In this document: in pieces, positions 17,159 to 24,538 of the stretch
Layout: the number at the start of each line of letters is the position of its first letter
Position numbering within the stretch: the stretch's first letter is position 1
NCBI RefSeq assembly: GCF_002001125.1
Contig: NZ_MUNV01000008.1
Span: 124,001 to 188,000, forward strand
Reading direction: 5' to 3'
Length of the DNA: 64,000 nucleotides
Origin: Rhodanobacter sp. B04
Lineage (GTDB): Bacteria > Pseudomonadota > Gammaproteobacteria > Xanthomonadales > Rhodanobacteraceae
The notes under the pieces: model-generated
What the model was told of the DNA's origin: nothing
Databases searched by the model: none
The model's input: the letters and a program-made list of their open reading frames with translations, nothing else
Position numbers and translations under genes: made by a program

Positions 17159-18091
17159 TTGCCTTCGCCAAGGTTAAGCGCCATGCCGTCGCCGTTCTTC
17201 CGCACCATCCTCCGCGTTGAAACCGACCGCGCTGCGCCGCGTGCGCACCTTGGCCTGCCGCTGGGTTTTGCGCGTAGTGCCTTATTCAGCGTTCAAGAGC
17301 GAACCGGCCTGACGCTTCAACGGGTCAAGCTTCCCGCCGGTCCCGGCATTGAACTGACTTACACGGGCCCCCGTCTTCATCAGCAACACAACTTGGTTTG
17401 GCAATCTGTCGTGGCGCTGCTTCTCGAACAACACGCCGCCAGTGGCGCGCCAGAGTTGGAAGGGCAGCAGCAGTTGGTGACCAATCGCCGCAAGCTCCTC
17501 GATGCCGCAGGCAAGCGTGACGACACCAGCCGCACCATGCGGTGCTGGGTGTGGGACACACTCACCGAGCTTCAGGCGGGACAAATTGAGCTCCGCACTA
17601 AGCGCCAGCGTTTCAGCGACAGCCTGCTGGGCGCGTTGACCATGGACGAGACGACCGGGGCAATTTCGATTGCCATTGAGGCACGCATGATCGACTTGCT
17701 GCGCGATGAAGTGGCGGTGATTAACCTCAAGCGCAAAGCCACGTTGGGCAGGTCACAGTTGGCACTCTGGCTCCATGACTTCATCTCGACCCAGAGCAAC
17801 GATAAGGCGTTTCCGTGGCCGTTGAAGGAACTCCATCGCCTCTGCGGGTCGAGCCTCGCCCTGCCGCAGTTCCGCCAGCGCCTACGCACGGCGGCGGCAC
17901 GCCTGACCAAGGGCGCCGATCCGTTGCTGACCGCCTGGCATGTCGATCAACACGATCGACTGGTTTACACAAAGATCCGAACCCTGGTGATCCTGCTGCC
18001 TGATCAAGCCAAAGCTTCCCAACTGGCGGCAAGCCGCCATGATCAAGAGGTGGAAGCGGCAAAGGCGCAGCGTCGGCGCGTGTTGCTGTGA
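17159..18091 (+). CDS. TrfA-like plasmid replication initiator
   Basis: This 310-residue protein resembles the TrfA family of iteron-binding initiators. Recognisable segments are FARSALFSVQ, ELTYTGPRLHQQHNLVWQ, RCWVWDTLTELQ and the C-terminal winged-helix-like part with LGRSQLALWLHDFIST and FRQRLRTAAARLTKGADPL. The assignment is from pattern resemblance plus the iterons immediately upstream. Start TTG at 17159 is favoured by AGGAG eight bases upstream; an ATG at 17183 is the alternative. An inverted repeat with a T run follows the gene. Confidence 0.75.
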   Translation: MPSPRLSAMPSPFFRTILRVETDRAAPRAHLGLPLGFARSALFSVQERTGLTLQRVKLPAGPGIELTYTGPRLHQQHNLVWQSVVALLLEQHAASGAPELEGQQQLVTNRRKLLDAAGKRDDTSRTMRCWVWDTLTELQAGQIELRTKRQRFSDSLLGALTMDETTGAISIAIEARMIDLLRDEVAVINLKRKATLGRSQLALWLHDFISTQSNDKAFPWPLKELHRLCGSSLALPQFRQRLRTAAARLTKGADPLLTAWHVDQHDRLVYTKIRTLVILLPDQAKASQLAASRHDQEVEAAKAQRRRVLL

Positions 18092-18122
18092 TGTTCTTCC
18101 GGTCCTAAGTCTGGGGTTTTGA

Positions 18123-18157
18123 GATCCGCAACGGCTATCATTGCGGATCGCATTTTT
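18123..18157 (+). terminator. Terminator after the replication gene
   Basis: GATCCGCAA and TTGCGGATC flank a 9-base loop and are followed closely by TTTTT, just before the methyltransferase start. Confidence 0.65.
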
Positions 18158-18171
18158 GACCCTGGAACACT

Positions 18172-18840
18172 GTGACCCCGAAACAACTGGATCCTGGCGC
18201 CGACCTCCTCAACGCTGCCAAGGGCAAGCAATTTGCGACCGTCCTAGCGGATCCACCCTGGCGGTTTCAGAACCGCACCGGGAAGATGGCGCCGGAACAC
18301 AAGCGCCTGAACCGTTACGGCACCATGACCCTTGACGAAATCATGGCCTTGCCAGTGGCGCAGGTCGTCGCGCCAACCGCGCACCTGTATCTGTGGGTGC
18401 CCAATGCGCTGCTGCCCGATGGCCTCAAGGTCATGGAAGCCTGGGGGTTTCAATACAAAAGCAACTTGGTCTGGCACAAGGTCCGCAAGGACGGCGGGCC
18501 CGATGGACGAGGGGTCGGCTTCTATTTTCGCAACACGACGGAACTGATCCTTTTCGGTGTGCGAGGAAAGAACGCGCGGACGCTTCCACCCGGCCGCAGT
18601 CAAGTGAACTTCCTGGGCACGCAAAAGCGAGAACACTCGCGCAAGCCGGACGAGCAATACCCGCTGATTGAAGCCTGTAGCCCCGGTCCGTTCCTTGAGA
18701 TGTTCGCCCGTGGCCCCCGAAAGGGGTGGAAGGTCTGGGGCAACCAGTCGGAGGAATATGAGCCGACCTGGGATACCTACGCCAACCACTCGCAGAGCCA
18801 CAAGAAGCCGGCTAGTCCTCGACGTAAAGCCGGGGAGTGA
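18172..18840 (+). CDS. MT-A70 family DNA adenine methyltransferase
   Basis: This 222-residue N6-adenine methyltransferase shows the catalytic DPPW motif in LADPPWRFQ, then LYLWVPNALLPDGLKVMEAWGF and SNLVWHK, typical of the MT-A70 fold. ELILFGVRGK and REHSRKPDEQYPLIE follow. Such genes on mobile elements usually methylate DNA, either alone or with a restriction enzyme. Here a BglII/BstYI-type endonuclease is encoded convergently and the two genes overlap by 29 bases at their 3' ends, so a restriction-modification pair is likely. The start is GTG at 18172. Confidence 0.85.
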   Translation: MTPKQLDPGADLLNAAKGKQFATVLADPPWRFQNRTGKMAPEHKRLNRYGTMTLDEIMALPVAQVVAPTAHLYLWVPNALLPDGLKVMEAWGFQYKSNLVWHKVRKDGGPDGRGVGFYFRNTTELILFGVRGKNARTLPPGRSQVNFLGTQKREHSRKPDEQYPLIEACSPGPFLEMFARGPRKGWKVWGNQSEEYEPTWDTYANHSQSHKKPASPRRKAGE

Positions 18841-19399
18841 TCCCAAACACCAGCAACGGACAGCCGCCCCCGCCGCCGCCTTCAATGCGGGGGAGAAGCT
18901 TGAGCATATGCGTGGTGCTGTTCCCGTAAGAGCTGCCCCGGCCTAAGCCGTTAAAGATGGTCTGGAGCTCGCTACACCGGGTGATGATGACGCCCACACT
19001 GATGGCGCGCAGCTCGAACAGCAGGCGGAAGTTGTTCAAGTCTCGATCAAAAAACGGGTCTTTGTTGTTCCACTCGATTTCGAGCGCCACGCGGTTTTTG
19101 ACACAATCGACCTTATGGGTCGGTGTGTCCATGATGTGGTCATCGACCTTGATCTGGGTCTCGAATTTCTTTTCAACCCAGCCGCGAGCTTCTAGGGCGC
19201 CGTCGATCCATCCGGCAATATCGGACTTGCTGCCGCCCGGGGTCAGCACCTCGCTTCTACGAAGTCGGAACCCTTTAAGCACCGCCTGAATGTCAGCGAG
19301 CTCCTGGGGGAAGTCAGACGCCAAAATAGCGCTGGCGTGGCGCCATTCGTGGACTTCGTAGTTGTTTTGGATGAAGGGTGACAGGGCGCTAATGGGCAT
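18812..19399 (-). CDS. BglII/BstYI-family type II restriction endonuclease
   Basis: This 195-residue protein resembles the BglII/BstYI group, which cuts GATC-containing hexamers (AGATCT, RGATCY). The likely PD-(D/E)xK-type core is KVDCVKNRVALEIEWNNKDP, in which D and the spaced E-x-E supply metal ligands. FDRDLNNFRLLFEL and VGVIITRCSELQTIF follow. The start ATG at 19399 (MPISALSPFIQNNYEVHEWRH) gives the family length (about 200); the frame is open 82 codons further upstream without resemblance. Overlap with the methyltransferase gene supports joint function. The exact target is unknown. Confidence 0.78.
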   Translation of the reverse strand: MPISALSPFIQNNYEVHEWRHASAILASDFPQELADIQAVLKGFRLRRSEVLTPGGSKSDIAGWIDGALEARGWVEKKFETQIKVDDHIMDTPTHKVDCVKNRVALEIEWNNKDPFFDRDLNNFRLLFELRAISVGVIITRCSELQTIFNGLGRGSSYGNSTTHMLKLLPRIEGGGGGGCPLLVFGITPRLYVED

Positions 19400-19487
19400 G
19401 AAAGACAACCGGTAATGATCACCGGATCCTATCGACCCAACCCGCGAGAAGATACCCCTCCTGCCTGTCCTGAAAACATAGCCGCGT

Positions 19488-19523
19488 AGAAGCGGCAAGC
19501 CCGTTCTAGGGGTTGCCGCTTCT
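19488..19523. terminator. Hairpin between the relaxase and endonuclease genes
   Basis: A perfect 11-bp inverted repeat, AGAAGCGGCAA/TTGCCGCTTCT, follows the relaxase stop. There is no clear T run, so it may be a processing or rho-dependent end rather than an intrinsic terminator. Confidence 0.4.
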
Positions 19524-19538
19524 GGGTGGCTGGCGCGA

Positions 19539-21257
19539 TTAGCGCGGCTGTGGACGTGGGCGCGGTCGAACCTGGGCGCTCGTTCCGCTCTTCGCCCGTT
19601 TGACCGGGTCAGGCTCCCCTGGCTTCGGCTCGGCGTTGAGGTCACGCAGAGACACCAGCCCCGGAACGTCCTGGCCGAATTCGATCTCGAAATCTAGGCC
19701 GGCCATCGGCCAAGTAGCGGCCCGATCGGTCTCTTGCTGGCGTAACCGCTTCATGACTGCCTCGGTCTGCTGTTCATACGTCCGCAGGTGATTGGGATCG
19801 GTCGCCAGAGACCGCGCCTCGTCTCGGCGTGCTTGTTGCCGTTCAAGCGGGTCGGACCGCTTGCGGCGGCGTTCTGCCCACTGCCTTTTGTCGGAAGGGT
19901 TCCACCATTTCGCTGCCGGCTCGGGGTTTGCGGCGTCCCATCGGTGAAGCCGGTGCGCCCGCCGGTCGGTCTCGCCTATGGCGGCTTCGTAAGCCGCAAC
20001 CCGTCGAGCGGGACGGCTCTTAGCCCGCTCGTGCTCTTCCATCGTTTTCGCGTGGTCACGCAGCCAGTGCTTGAACCCGCCACCGCCTTCCGCATGGCCC
20101 GGGGCGGCCGGCGTCCCGCGCGGCGTGTGGGCCAGGGCGCGCAAAACGTCTTCCGTTTGCTTTGCGATTTTGCGGCCGCTCGCGGCCAGCTCTGCTAGCC
20201 ATGCGTTGAGATGCCTCTCGGTTTCCATGGCGGCTTTCGCCTTCTCGCCTGTGGCCCCCGCGCTGCCTAGATTGACCTTGCCCCCGGCTGGCGTCGGCAC
20301 CGACACGCGCGCCAGGCGCTCGTGCGGTCGCACGCTGGTCGTGTTGCCATTGGGCAAGGCACGTTCATGGCCGCGCACGCCCACCGGCCGCTTTTCCTTG
20401 TTGGCGTCGTGGCGCGCTTGCGTCTGCTGGCCTGGCACCGGTTCCAGCACCCGGCCTTCGGCCCGAACCGTGCGGATGTGGGCGGCGAGGGCGTCGCGGT
20501 TGGCTTGTTTGATGTCGGCATTGACGGTAACTCGGTCCATCTCCCGCCCCGCACGCTTGCCCGCCGTGGCCGCCTTGCCTTCGTGTTGAGTAGGCTCGCG
20601 AGCGAGCAGGGCGGCCGCCGTTAGGTCGCCCCTGGCTTTGGCAGCGGTGGATTGATCCGCTAGGCTCCGATGGTCCACGCGCTCGCCGTGGCCCGCCAGC
20701 TCAAGATGATGGTTAATTCGCTCTCCGATCAGTTCGCGCACGGCCTTAATCTCCTCCCGCCCCTTGGGTCCGCCATCGAGTTCGCGGGTTTTTTCGCCAA
20801 GGCCGGCGGGGGTCATGCGCCGAGTGGTGGCAAGTATGTGGACATGGTGATTGCGCTCGTCCGCATCCGATCGGTGCGGCGCGTGTGTGCTTGCCTGGAC
20901 GGCAAAACCGTAGCGGGCAACAAGCGTCTGGCCCAAGTCCGCAACAAGCGCTTGCCGCTGATCAGCGGTCAGCTCATAGGGCAGGGAGACTTCAAACTCC
21001 CTTGCCACGGTCGAGTTTTTCCGGTTTTCGGCCAGCTCCGCCGCGTTCCAGAGTTTCGCCGGGTCATTGGCCCAAGCGGGCGAACCGTCCGGGGCAAACA
21101 TGACGCTTTCAACAACACCGCCGCGCCGCGCGTAGGTATGGAGTTCGCCAGTGGCTTCATCGGCTAAATCCAGCCCAGCCCGATAGGCCGCCGCGCCAAC
21201 GGCGCTATGCCCGTCGGTGCGGCTGATGGTCTTGATACTGGCGTGATACAGCGCGAT
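19539..21257 (-). CDS. mobA: MobA/MobL (MOBQ) relaxase, non-standard start
   Basis: The relaxase nicks oriT and pilots single-stranded DNA during mobilization. The metal-binding HxH motif is ADERNHHVHILATTR. The N-terminal segment YHASIKTISRTDGHSAVGA plus AAYRAG, typical of this family and holding the catalytic tyrosine, lies in the same frame but upstream of the first ATG (21101). Between the in-frame TGA at 21333-21335 and that ATG I find no ATG, GTG or TTG. I therefore extend to the ATC at 21257, where the family start (often MAIALYHAS) aligns; CTG at 21251 is another possibility. The C-terminal 300 residues are Arg/Ala-rich and helical. Confidence 0.75.
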   Translation of the reverse strand: MALYHASIKTISRTDGHSAVGAAAYRAGLDLADEATGELHTYARRGGVVESVMFAPDGSPAWANDPAKLWNAAELAENRKNSTVAREFEVSLPYELTADQRQALVADLGQTLVARYGFAVQASTHAPHRSDADERNHHVHILATTRRMTPAGLGEKTRELDGGPKGREEIKAVRELIGERINHHLELAGHGERVDHRSLADQSTAAKARGDLTAAALLAREPTQHEGKAATAGKRAGREMDRVTVNADIKQANRDALAAHIRTVRAEGRVLEPVPGQQTQARHDANKEKRPVGVRGHERALPNGNTTSVRPHERLARVSVPTPAGGKVNLGSAGATGEKAKAAMETERHLNAWLAELAASGRKIAKQTEDVLRALAHTPRGTPAAPGHAEGGGGFKHWLRDHAKTMEEHERAKSRPARRVAAYEAAIGETDRRAHRLHRWDAANPEPAAKWWNPSDKRQWAERRRKRSDPLERQQARRDEARSLATDPNHLRTYEQQTEAVMKRLRQQETDRAATWPMAGLDFEIEFGQDVPGLVSLRDLNAEPKPGEPDPVKRAKSGTSAQVRPRPRPQPR

Positions 21258-21355
21258 GGCGGCGGGGTCCTGGGTGGTTTTAGCGAAGCCCCTCGGGGGG
21301 CAAGCATCGGGGGCGGCGCGACAGCGCCGGGGTCAGGGGCGGAGCCCCTGCGCAC

Positions 21356-21390
21356 GCAAACCCGGAGGGTTTGCCTAAGTGCGCTATTGC
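21356..21390 (-). promoter_or_regulatory. oriT: Putative oriT with nic region
   Basis: An inverted repeat GCAAACCC-GGA-GGGTTTGC (21356-21374) is followed at once by CTAAGTGCGCTA. This combination matches MOBQ-type nic regions (TAAGTGCGC core as in IncQ-like and pSK41-type plasmids). It lies between the divergent relaxase and TraD-like genes, where oriT is expected. Strand of nicking is not determined; the given strand is nominal. Confidence 0.75.
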
Positions 21391-21541
21391 TTTGGTCTTC
21401 GCTTCGCTCCGACGGCAATAGAACGGCCTCGCGCTTTCGCGCTCCGCCTCTACCTATCCTCGTGGATTTCCCTCATCGGTCAAGGGCTTGCGGCTTTTCC
21501 AATCTTGATTAACGTCAAGTTAGACCATTGGAAAAGTTGCC

Positions 21542-21859
21542 ATGACCACCCGCACAACCCTCGCTGATCAAATCGCCCGGCAAACCGACCGACTGGCAAA
21601 GCTCAAAGCCAAAGCGTTCATCCGGGAAAAGCAGGAAAAAGCAAAAGCTGCCAGCGCCAGCCGCCGGGCCGATGCGCATCGAAAAATCACGATGGGGGGC
21701 CTGGTCATCGCCGCCGGTGCCGATCACCTTGACCCAGCGGAGTTGGTCGGCGCGTTGCTGGGCTGGCTTCACAACCGCGACGACGACCGCGCGGCCCGGG
21801 TTCGGGAACGGGGCATAAAACATCTCGAAGCACGCGAAGCCGCCAGGAGCCGGTCATGA
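21542..21859 (+). CDS. TraD/MobC-like conjugal transfer accessory protein
   Basis: This 105-residue, charged, soluble protein has an N-terminal helix (LADQIARQTDRLAKLKAKAF) and a core DAHRKITMGGLVIAAGADHLDPAEL, which matches the small TraD family found next to MOBQ relaxases. It probably helps the relaxase at oriT, which lies 150 bp upstream. Its stop codon overlaps the ATG of the next tiny ORF (ATGA). Confidence 0.75.
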   Translation: MTTRTTLADQIARQTDRLAKLKAKAFIREKQEKAKAASASRRADAHRKITMGGLVIAAGADHLDPAELVGALLGWLHNRDDDRAARVRERGIKHLEAREAARSRS

Positions 21860-22017
21860 GGATTTTCACGATCCGGCCCAACCTACCGCGCGTTCATCCG
21901 TCCGGCGTCCCGCCGGCTTCTCTCAAGCCCCGGCAGACGTTGTCCGCTGCCCTGGGCTTAAACAAGCCCGCGCCTAAAAAAAACAAAACCCGCCGTGCGG
22001 GACGGAGCCAGCCATGA
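21856..22017 (+). CDS. Tiny coupled ORF of unknown function (53 aa)
   Basis: This small basic ORF begins MRIFTIRPNLPR and ends GRSQP. It has 12 or so Lys/Arg residues, several Pro and no membrane segment. Its ATG overlaps the TraD-like stop (ATGA) and its own TGA overlaps the ATG of the pilin gene, so it bridges the two with 4-base overlaps on both sides. AGGAG stands seven bases before the start. The double coupling argues that it is translated. No family is recognised. Confidence 0.5.
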   Translation: MRIFTIRPNLPRVHPSGVPPASLKPRQTLSAALGLNKPAPKKNKTRRAGRSQP

Positions 22018-23786
22018 ACACCCTCCGCGCTTTGCCCGCTGCTATCGGCCGCAGCCTGCCGCCCCGCGATCAGCGCGGTTTTGGCCTGCTCGGCATCATC
22101 GTGACCCTGGCCCTATCCGCTGTGGTGGTCGGGGTGGGATATACGGTTTACATCCAGGGCGACCGCGCCCGGCAGGTGTCTTTGGAAGCGGGGAACGCGC
22201 AGGCCATCAGCAACGCGATCCGCACCAGCTATGCCAGCGCCGCCAATTACATCGCGCTTACTCAAACCAGCGCCCTTCGGGACAAGTTGTTTCCGGCGGG
22301 GGTCTTGGTCGGCGGACAGGCGCAAAGCACCTGGGGCGGCCCAATCGTGGTCAGCTCGACCGGGGCCGGCAAGGGCTACTTGATCGAATTCGACAACGTC
22401 CCGGCGAACACCTGCGCCCGCTTTGCCGCCAATGGCGGGCAGGGCTTTGCGGATGTCACCGTCAACGGCAGTTCGGTCGTGACCGGCAAAGCGGTTCAGA
22501 TGGCTTCGGCAGTGGCGCTTTGCGCAGCCACCGATACCAACGTGCTCCAATTCATCAATTACCGACCCGGCGATGCCCTGGGCGGCAATCCAGGTTTGAC
22601 CTCATGCGTCGTTCAACCGGACCAGACCCAGATGGTCGGCTGCCCGACGGGGCAAATCTCATCTGTTCCACCCTACAGCCCCAACGGCATCACCCAGGGC
22701 CGCAGTTCTTCGTGTCCGCAGCCGTATGGCCCGGTGGTTTGGGGGCCCTGGACGCCCACCGCCAACACCTGCGCGCCGATCTGCTCGGCGCCTCCGGCCA
22801 CGACCGGCAGCGGCACGCAGTCGGCCAGCTGCCCATCTGGTCAGGTCACGCCTGCCGGTGCCAGCAGCTTCACCCAGACCGAGACCCGCTCGGTGACCTA
22901 TAGCTGCCCGGCGCCGACGGGTCCTTACGCGACGGCCTATGGCCCGTGGTCGCCCTGGTCCCCCACCGTCGGCACGGCCTGCTCGCCCGCGTGCGTGGCG
23001 CCCCCTCCGACCACGCAAACCGGCACCCAGCCGGCCAGCTGCCCATCTGGTCAGGTCACGCCTGCCGGTGCCAGCAGCTTCACCCAGACCCAGACCCGCT
23101 CGGTGACCTATAGCTGCCCAGCGCCAACGGGTGTCGACGCGACGGCCTATGGCCCGTGGTCGCCCTGGTCCCCCACCGCCGGCACGGCCTGCGCGGCCAA
23201 GTGCGTGGCCCCGCCGACCGCCACGGGCAGCCAGAGCGAAACGGTCAACTATTCACCGGCATGCCCGGCCGGGGATACGGGCACCTACACGTATTCGCAG
23301 AACTACACCCGCACCACTACGACTACCTACAGCTGCCCGGCGCCGACCGGCCCCTATGCCACAAACCCGACGACTTACGGCCCTTGGGTGGCCTCGGGCA
23401 ATCCTTACAACGTCAACAACCAGTGCGTGGCGCCGCCGCCGCCGGCACCGCCGCCGCCTGCGACTTACAGCAGCGGAAAGTTCTGTATAGACTTCGGCAA
23501 TGGTTTGACTTGCGTTTACACCAACGGGCCGACGTGGGGGAATTCACAAACCCCGCCGAGCTACTTCCAGCACGTTCAGGCTACCTGCTCACTGTCCATC
23601 GTGGTCACCTACGCTGGACAGAGCCAAACCCTGGCCGTGTCCGTCCAGCCCACTGGACCGAACGCGGCCACCGCATCGCAATCGGCAACCGTTGCTGGCA
23701 AAAGTTTCACGGCGTCGGTCAACCTCGCTGGCGCGCCCAACGGGGGTTTCACGACAACGTGCTCCGGCCAAGTCGGCAGCCCGTAA
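22014..23786 (+). CDS. Type IV pilin-like protein fused to repeat adhesin region
   Basis: This 590-residue protein has a basic leader of 22 residues ending QRG, then FGLLGIIVTLALSAVVVGVGY, a type IV prepilin cleavage site and hydrophobic helix. Residue +5 is Gly, not the usual Glu. Residues about 30-190 resemble a pilin head of the PilS/PilV sort. From about 225 on come Cys/Pro/Trp-rich repeats (CPSGQVTPAGASSF, YSCPAPTGPYATAYGPWSPW), two of them nearly identical, and a Pro-rich linker before a final beta-rich domain. It is secreted or displayed on a pilus. No assembly genes are in the element, so host or helper machinery would be needed. Confidence 0.7.
   Translation: MNTLRALPAAIGRSLPPRDQRGFGLLGIIVTLALSAVVVGVGYTVYIQGDRARQVSLEAGNAQAISNAIRTSYASAANYIALTQTSALRDKLFPAGVLVGGQAQSTWGGPIVVSSTGAGKGYLIEFDNVPANTCARFAANGGQGFADVTVNGSSVVTGKAVQMASAVALCAATDTNVLQFINYRPGDALGGNPGLTSCVVQPDQTQMVGCPTGQISSVPPYSPNGITQGRSSSCPQPYGPVVWGPWTPTANTCAPICSAPPATTGSGTQSASCPSGQVTPAGASSFTQTETRSVTYSCPAPTGPYATAYGPWSPWSPTVGTACSPACVAPPPTTQTGTQPASCPSGQVTPAGASSFTQTQTRSVTYSCPAPTGVDATAYGPWSPWSPTAGTACAAKCVAPPTATGSQSETVNYSPACPAGDTGTYTYSQNYTRTTTTTYSCPAPTGPYATNPTTYGPWVASGNPYNVNNQCVAPPPPAPPPPATYSSGKFCIDFGNGLTCVYTNGPTWGNSQTPPSYFQHVQATCSLSIVVTYAGQSQTLAVSVQPTGPNAATASQSATVAGKSFTASVNLAGAPNGGFTTTCSGQVGSP
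22822..23209 (+). repeat. Two tandem 210-bp in-frame repeats in the pilin gene
   Basis: The sequence from 22822 recurs from 23032 with few mismatches over roughly 160 bases (for example CCATCTGGTCAGGTCACGCC in both). The period is exactly 210 bases, or 70 codons. A third, degenerate unit follows. Unit number could change by recombination. Confidence 0.85.
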
Positions 23787-23801
23787 AGGTTGCCACTGGC
23801 G

Positions 23802-24395
23802 TTACAGCGCCGCGGTGGAGACCTTCACGACCGTTTCGGATCCCGGGTGACCGTTTTGATACAGGAGGCCGGCGGGTGTCGCCAGATACCCCGGGCCACC
23901 GGCAAAGTCATCGGGCGAAAAATGGTCGATTGCTGCGCGAGTGAGCGGCAAGATGTCGTAGTCATCCATGCCCATGGCGCCAAGCAAAATCTTGTCGTTC
24001 GGGTTCGGAGAAAACCGTTTCAGTGCGGGATGCCCATGGATCGTGACGCCCGTGGGCTTCATCCCTGACGGCACCCGACCAACTACGACGGCGCAACCGA
24101 TGTGGCTATGACTAGAGCCCAGAATGAGCCCCCAGCTTTTGCCGTCCGGGGCTTGCCCAATTTCGGCGCACGCTTCAAAGCCAGTGCGGTCGATAAACGC
24201 CCGGATGGGGGCACGAATGCTATCCAAAAACTGGGTTTCTGTTTCCCCGGCCTTGCTCGTCAAAGTGCCGAGAGCTTCATAGCCCAAGCCCCTCACATCT
24301 TGAGCCTGTGCCGATTCAATTCCCATTACCGCAATCGAACCAGTGCCCCAAGCCAGCAAGCCCAAGAGGGCCCAAACCCGTGATCCTTTGACCAT
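23802..24395 (-). CDS. Secreted protein with HxH-type motifs, JAMM/DUF4329-like
   Basis: This 197-residue protein has a Sec signal peptide (GSRVWALLGLLAWGTGSIAV, cleavage near AQA, residue 31). The mature part shows SSHSHIGCAVVVGR, VTIHGHPALKRFSPN and HFSPDDFAGGPGYLATPAGLLY. An HxHP followed by S-x-x-D and a YLATPxGxLY tail recalls JAMM-like and DUF4329 domains, which can be metallo-hydrolases, but I cannot assign a reaction. It converges on the pilin gene with 15 bases between stops. It could process the cell wall or pilin; that is inference. Confidence 0.5.
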   Translation of the reverse strand: MVKGSRVWALLGLLAWGTGSIAVMGIESAQAQDVRGLGYEALGTLTSKAGETETQFLDSIRAPIRAFIDRTGFEACAEIGQAPDGKSWGLILGSSHSHIGCAVVVGRVPSGMKPTGVTIHGHPALKRFSPNPNDKILLGAMGMDDYDILPLTRAAIDHFSPDDFAGGPGYLATPAGLLYQNGHPGSETVVKVSTAAL

Positions 24396-24452
24396 GACGC
24401 CAGTCCTCTAAGAGGACTGGCGCCCACCGCCCGTGCGGTGTTAGCCTTCAAA

Positions 24453-24475
24453 GATACCGTTTTGGGTATCGTTTT
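24453..24475. repeat. Right-end integrase arm-type repeats
   Basis: GATACCGTTTT at 24453-24463 and GGTATCGTTTT at 24465-24475 are spaced 12 bp, as at the left end. The shared block TTTTGGGTATCGTTTT is identical at both ends of the element. Confidence 0.6.
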
Positions 24476-24538
24476 TTGCACCGAAAATTTAGCGAAAAGC
24501 CTGCATTTTCAGTGTGTTGTGACGGGGCATTTTGACTG

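Noticed and set aside
22822-23209. 210-bp repeats considered as a shufflon
   Set aside because: The repeats are direct and in frame, with no inverted recombination sites or shufflon recombinase gene.
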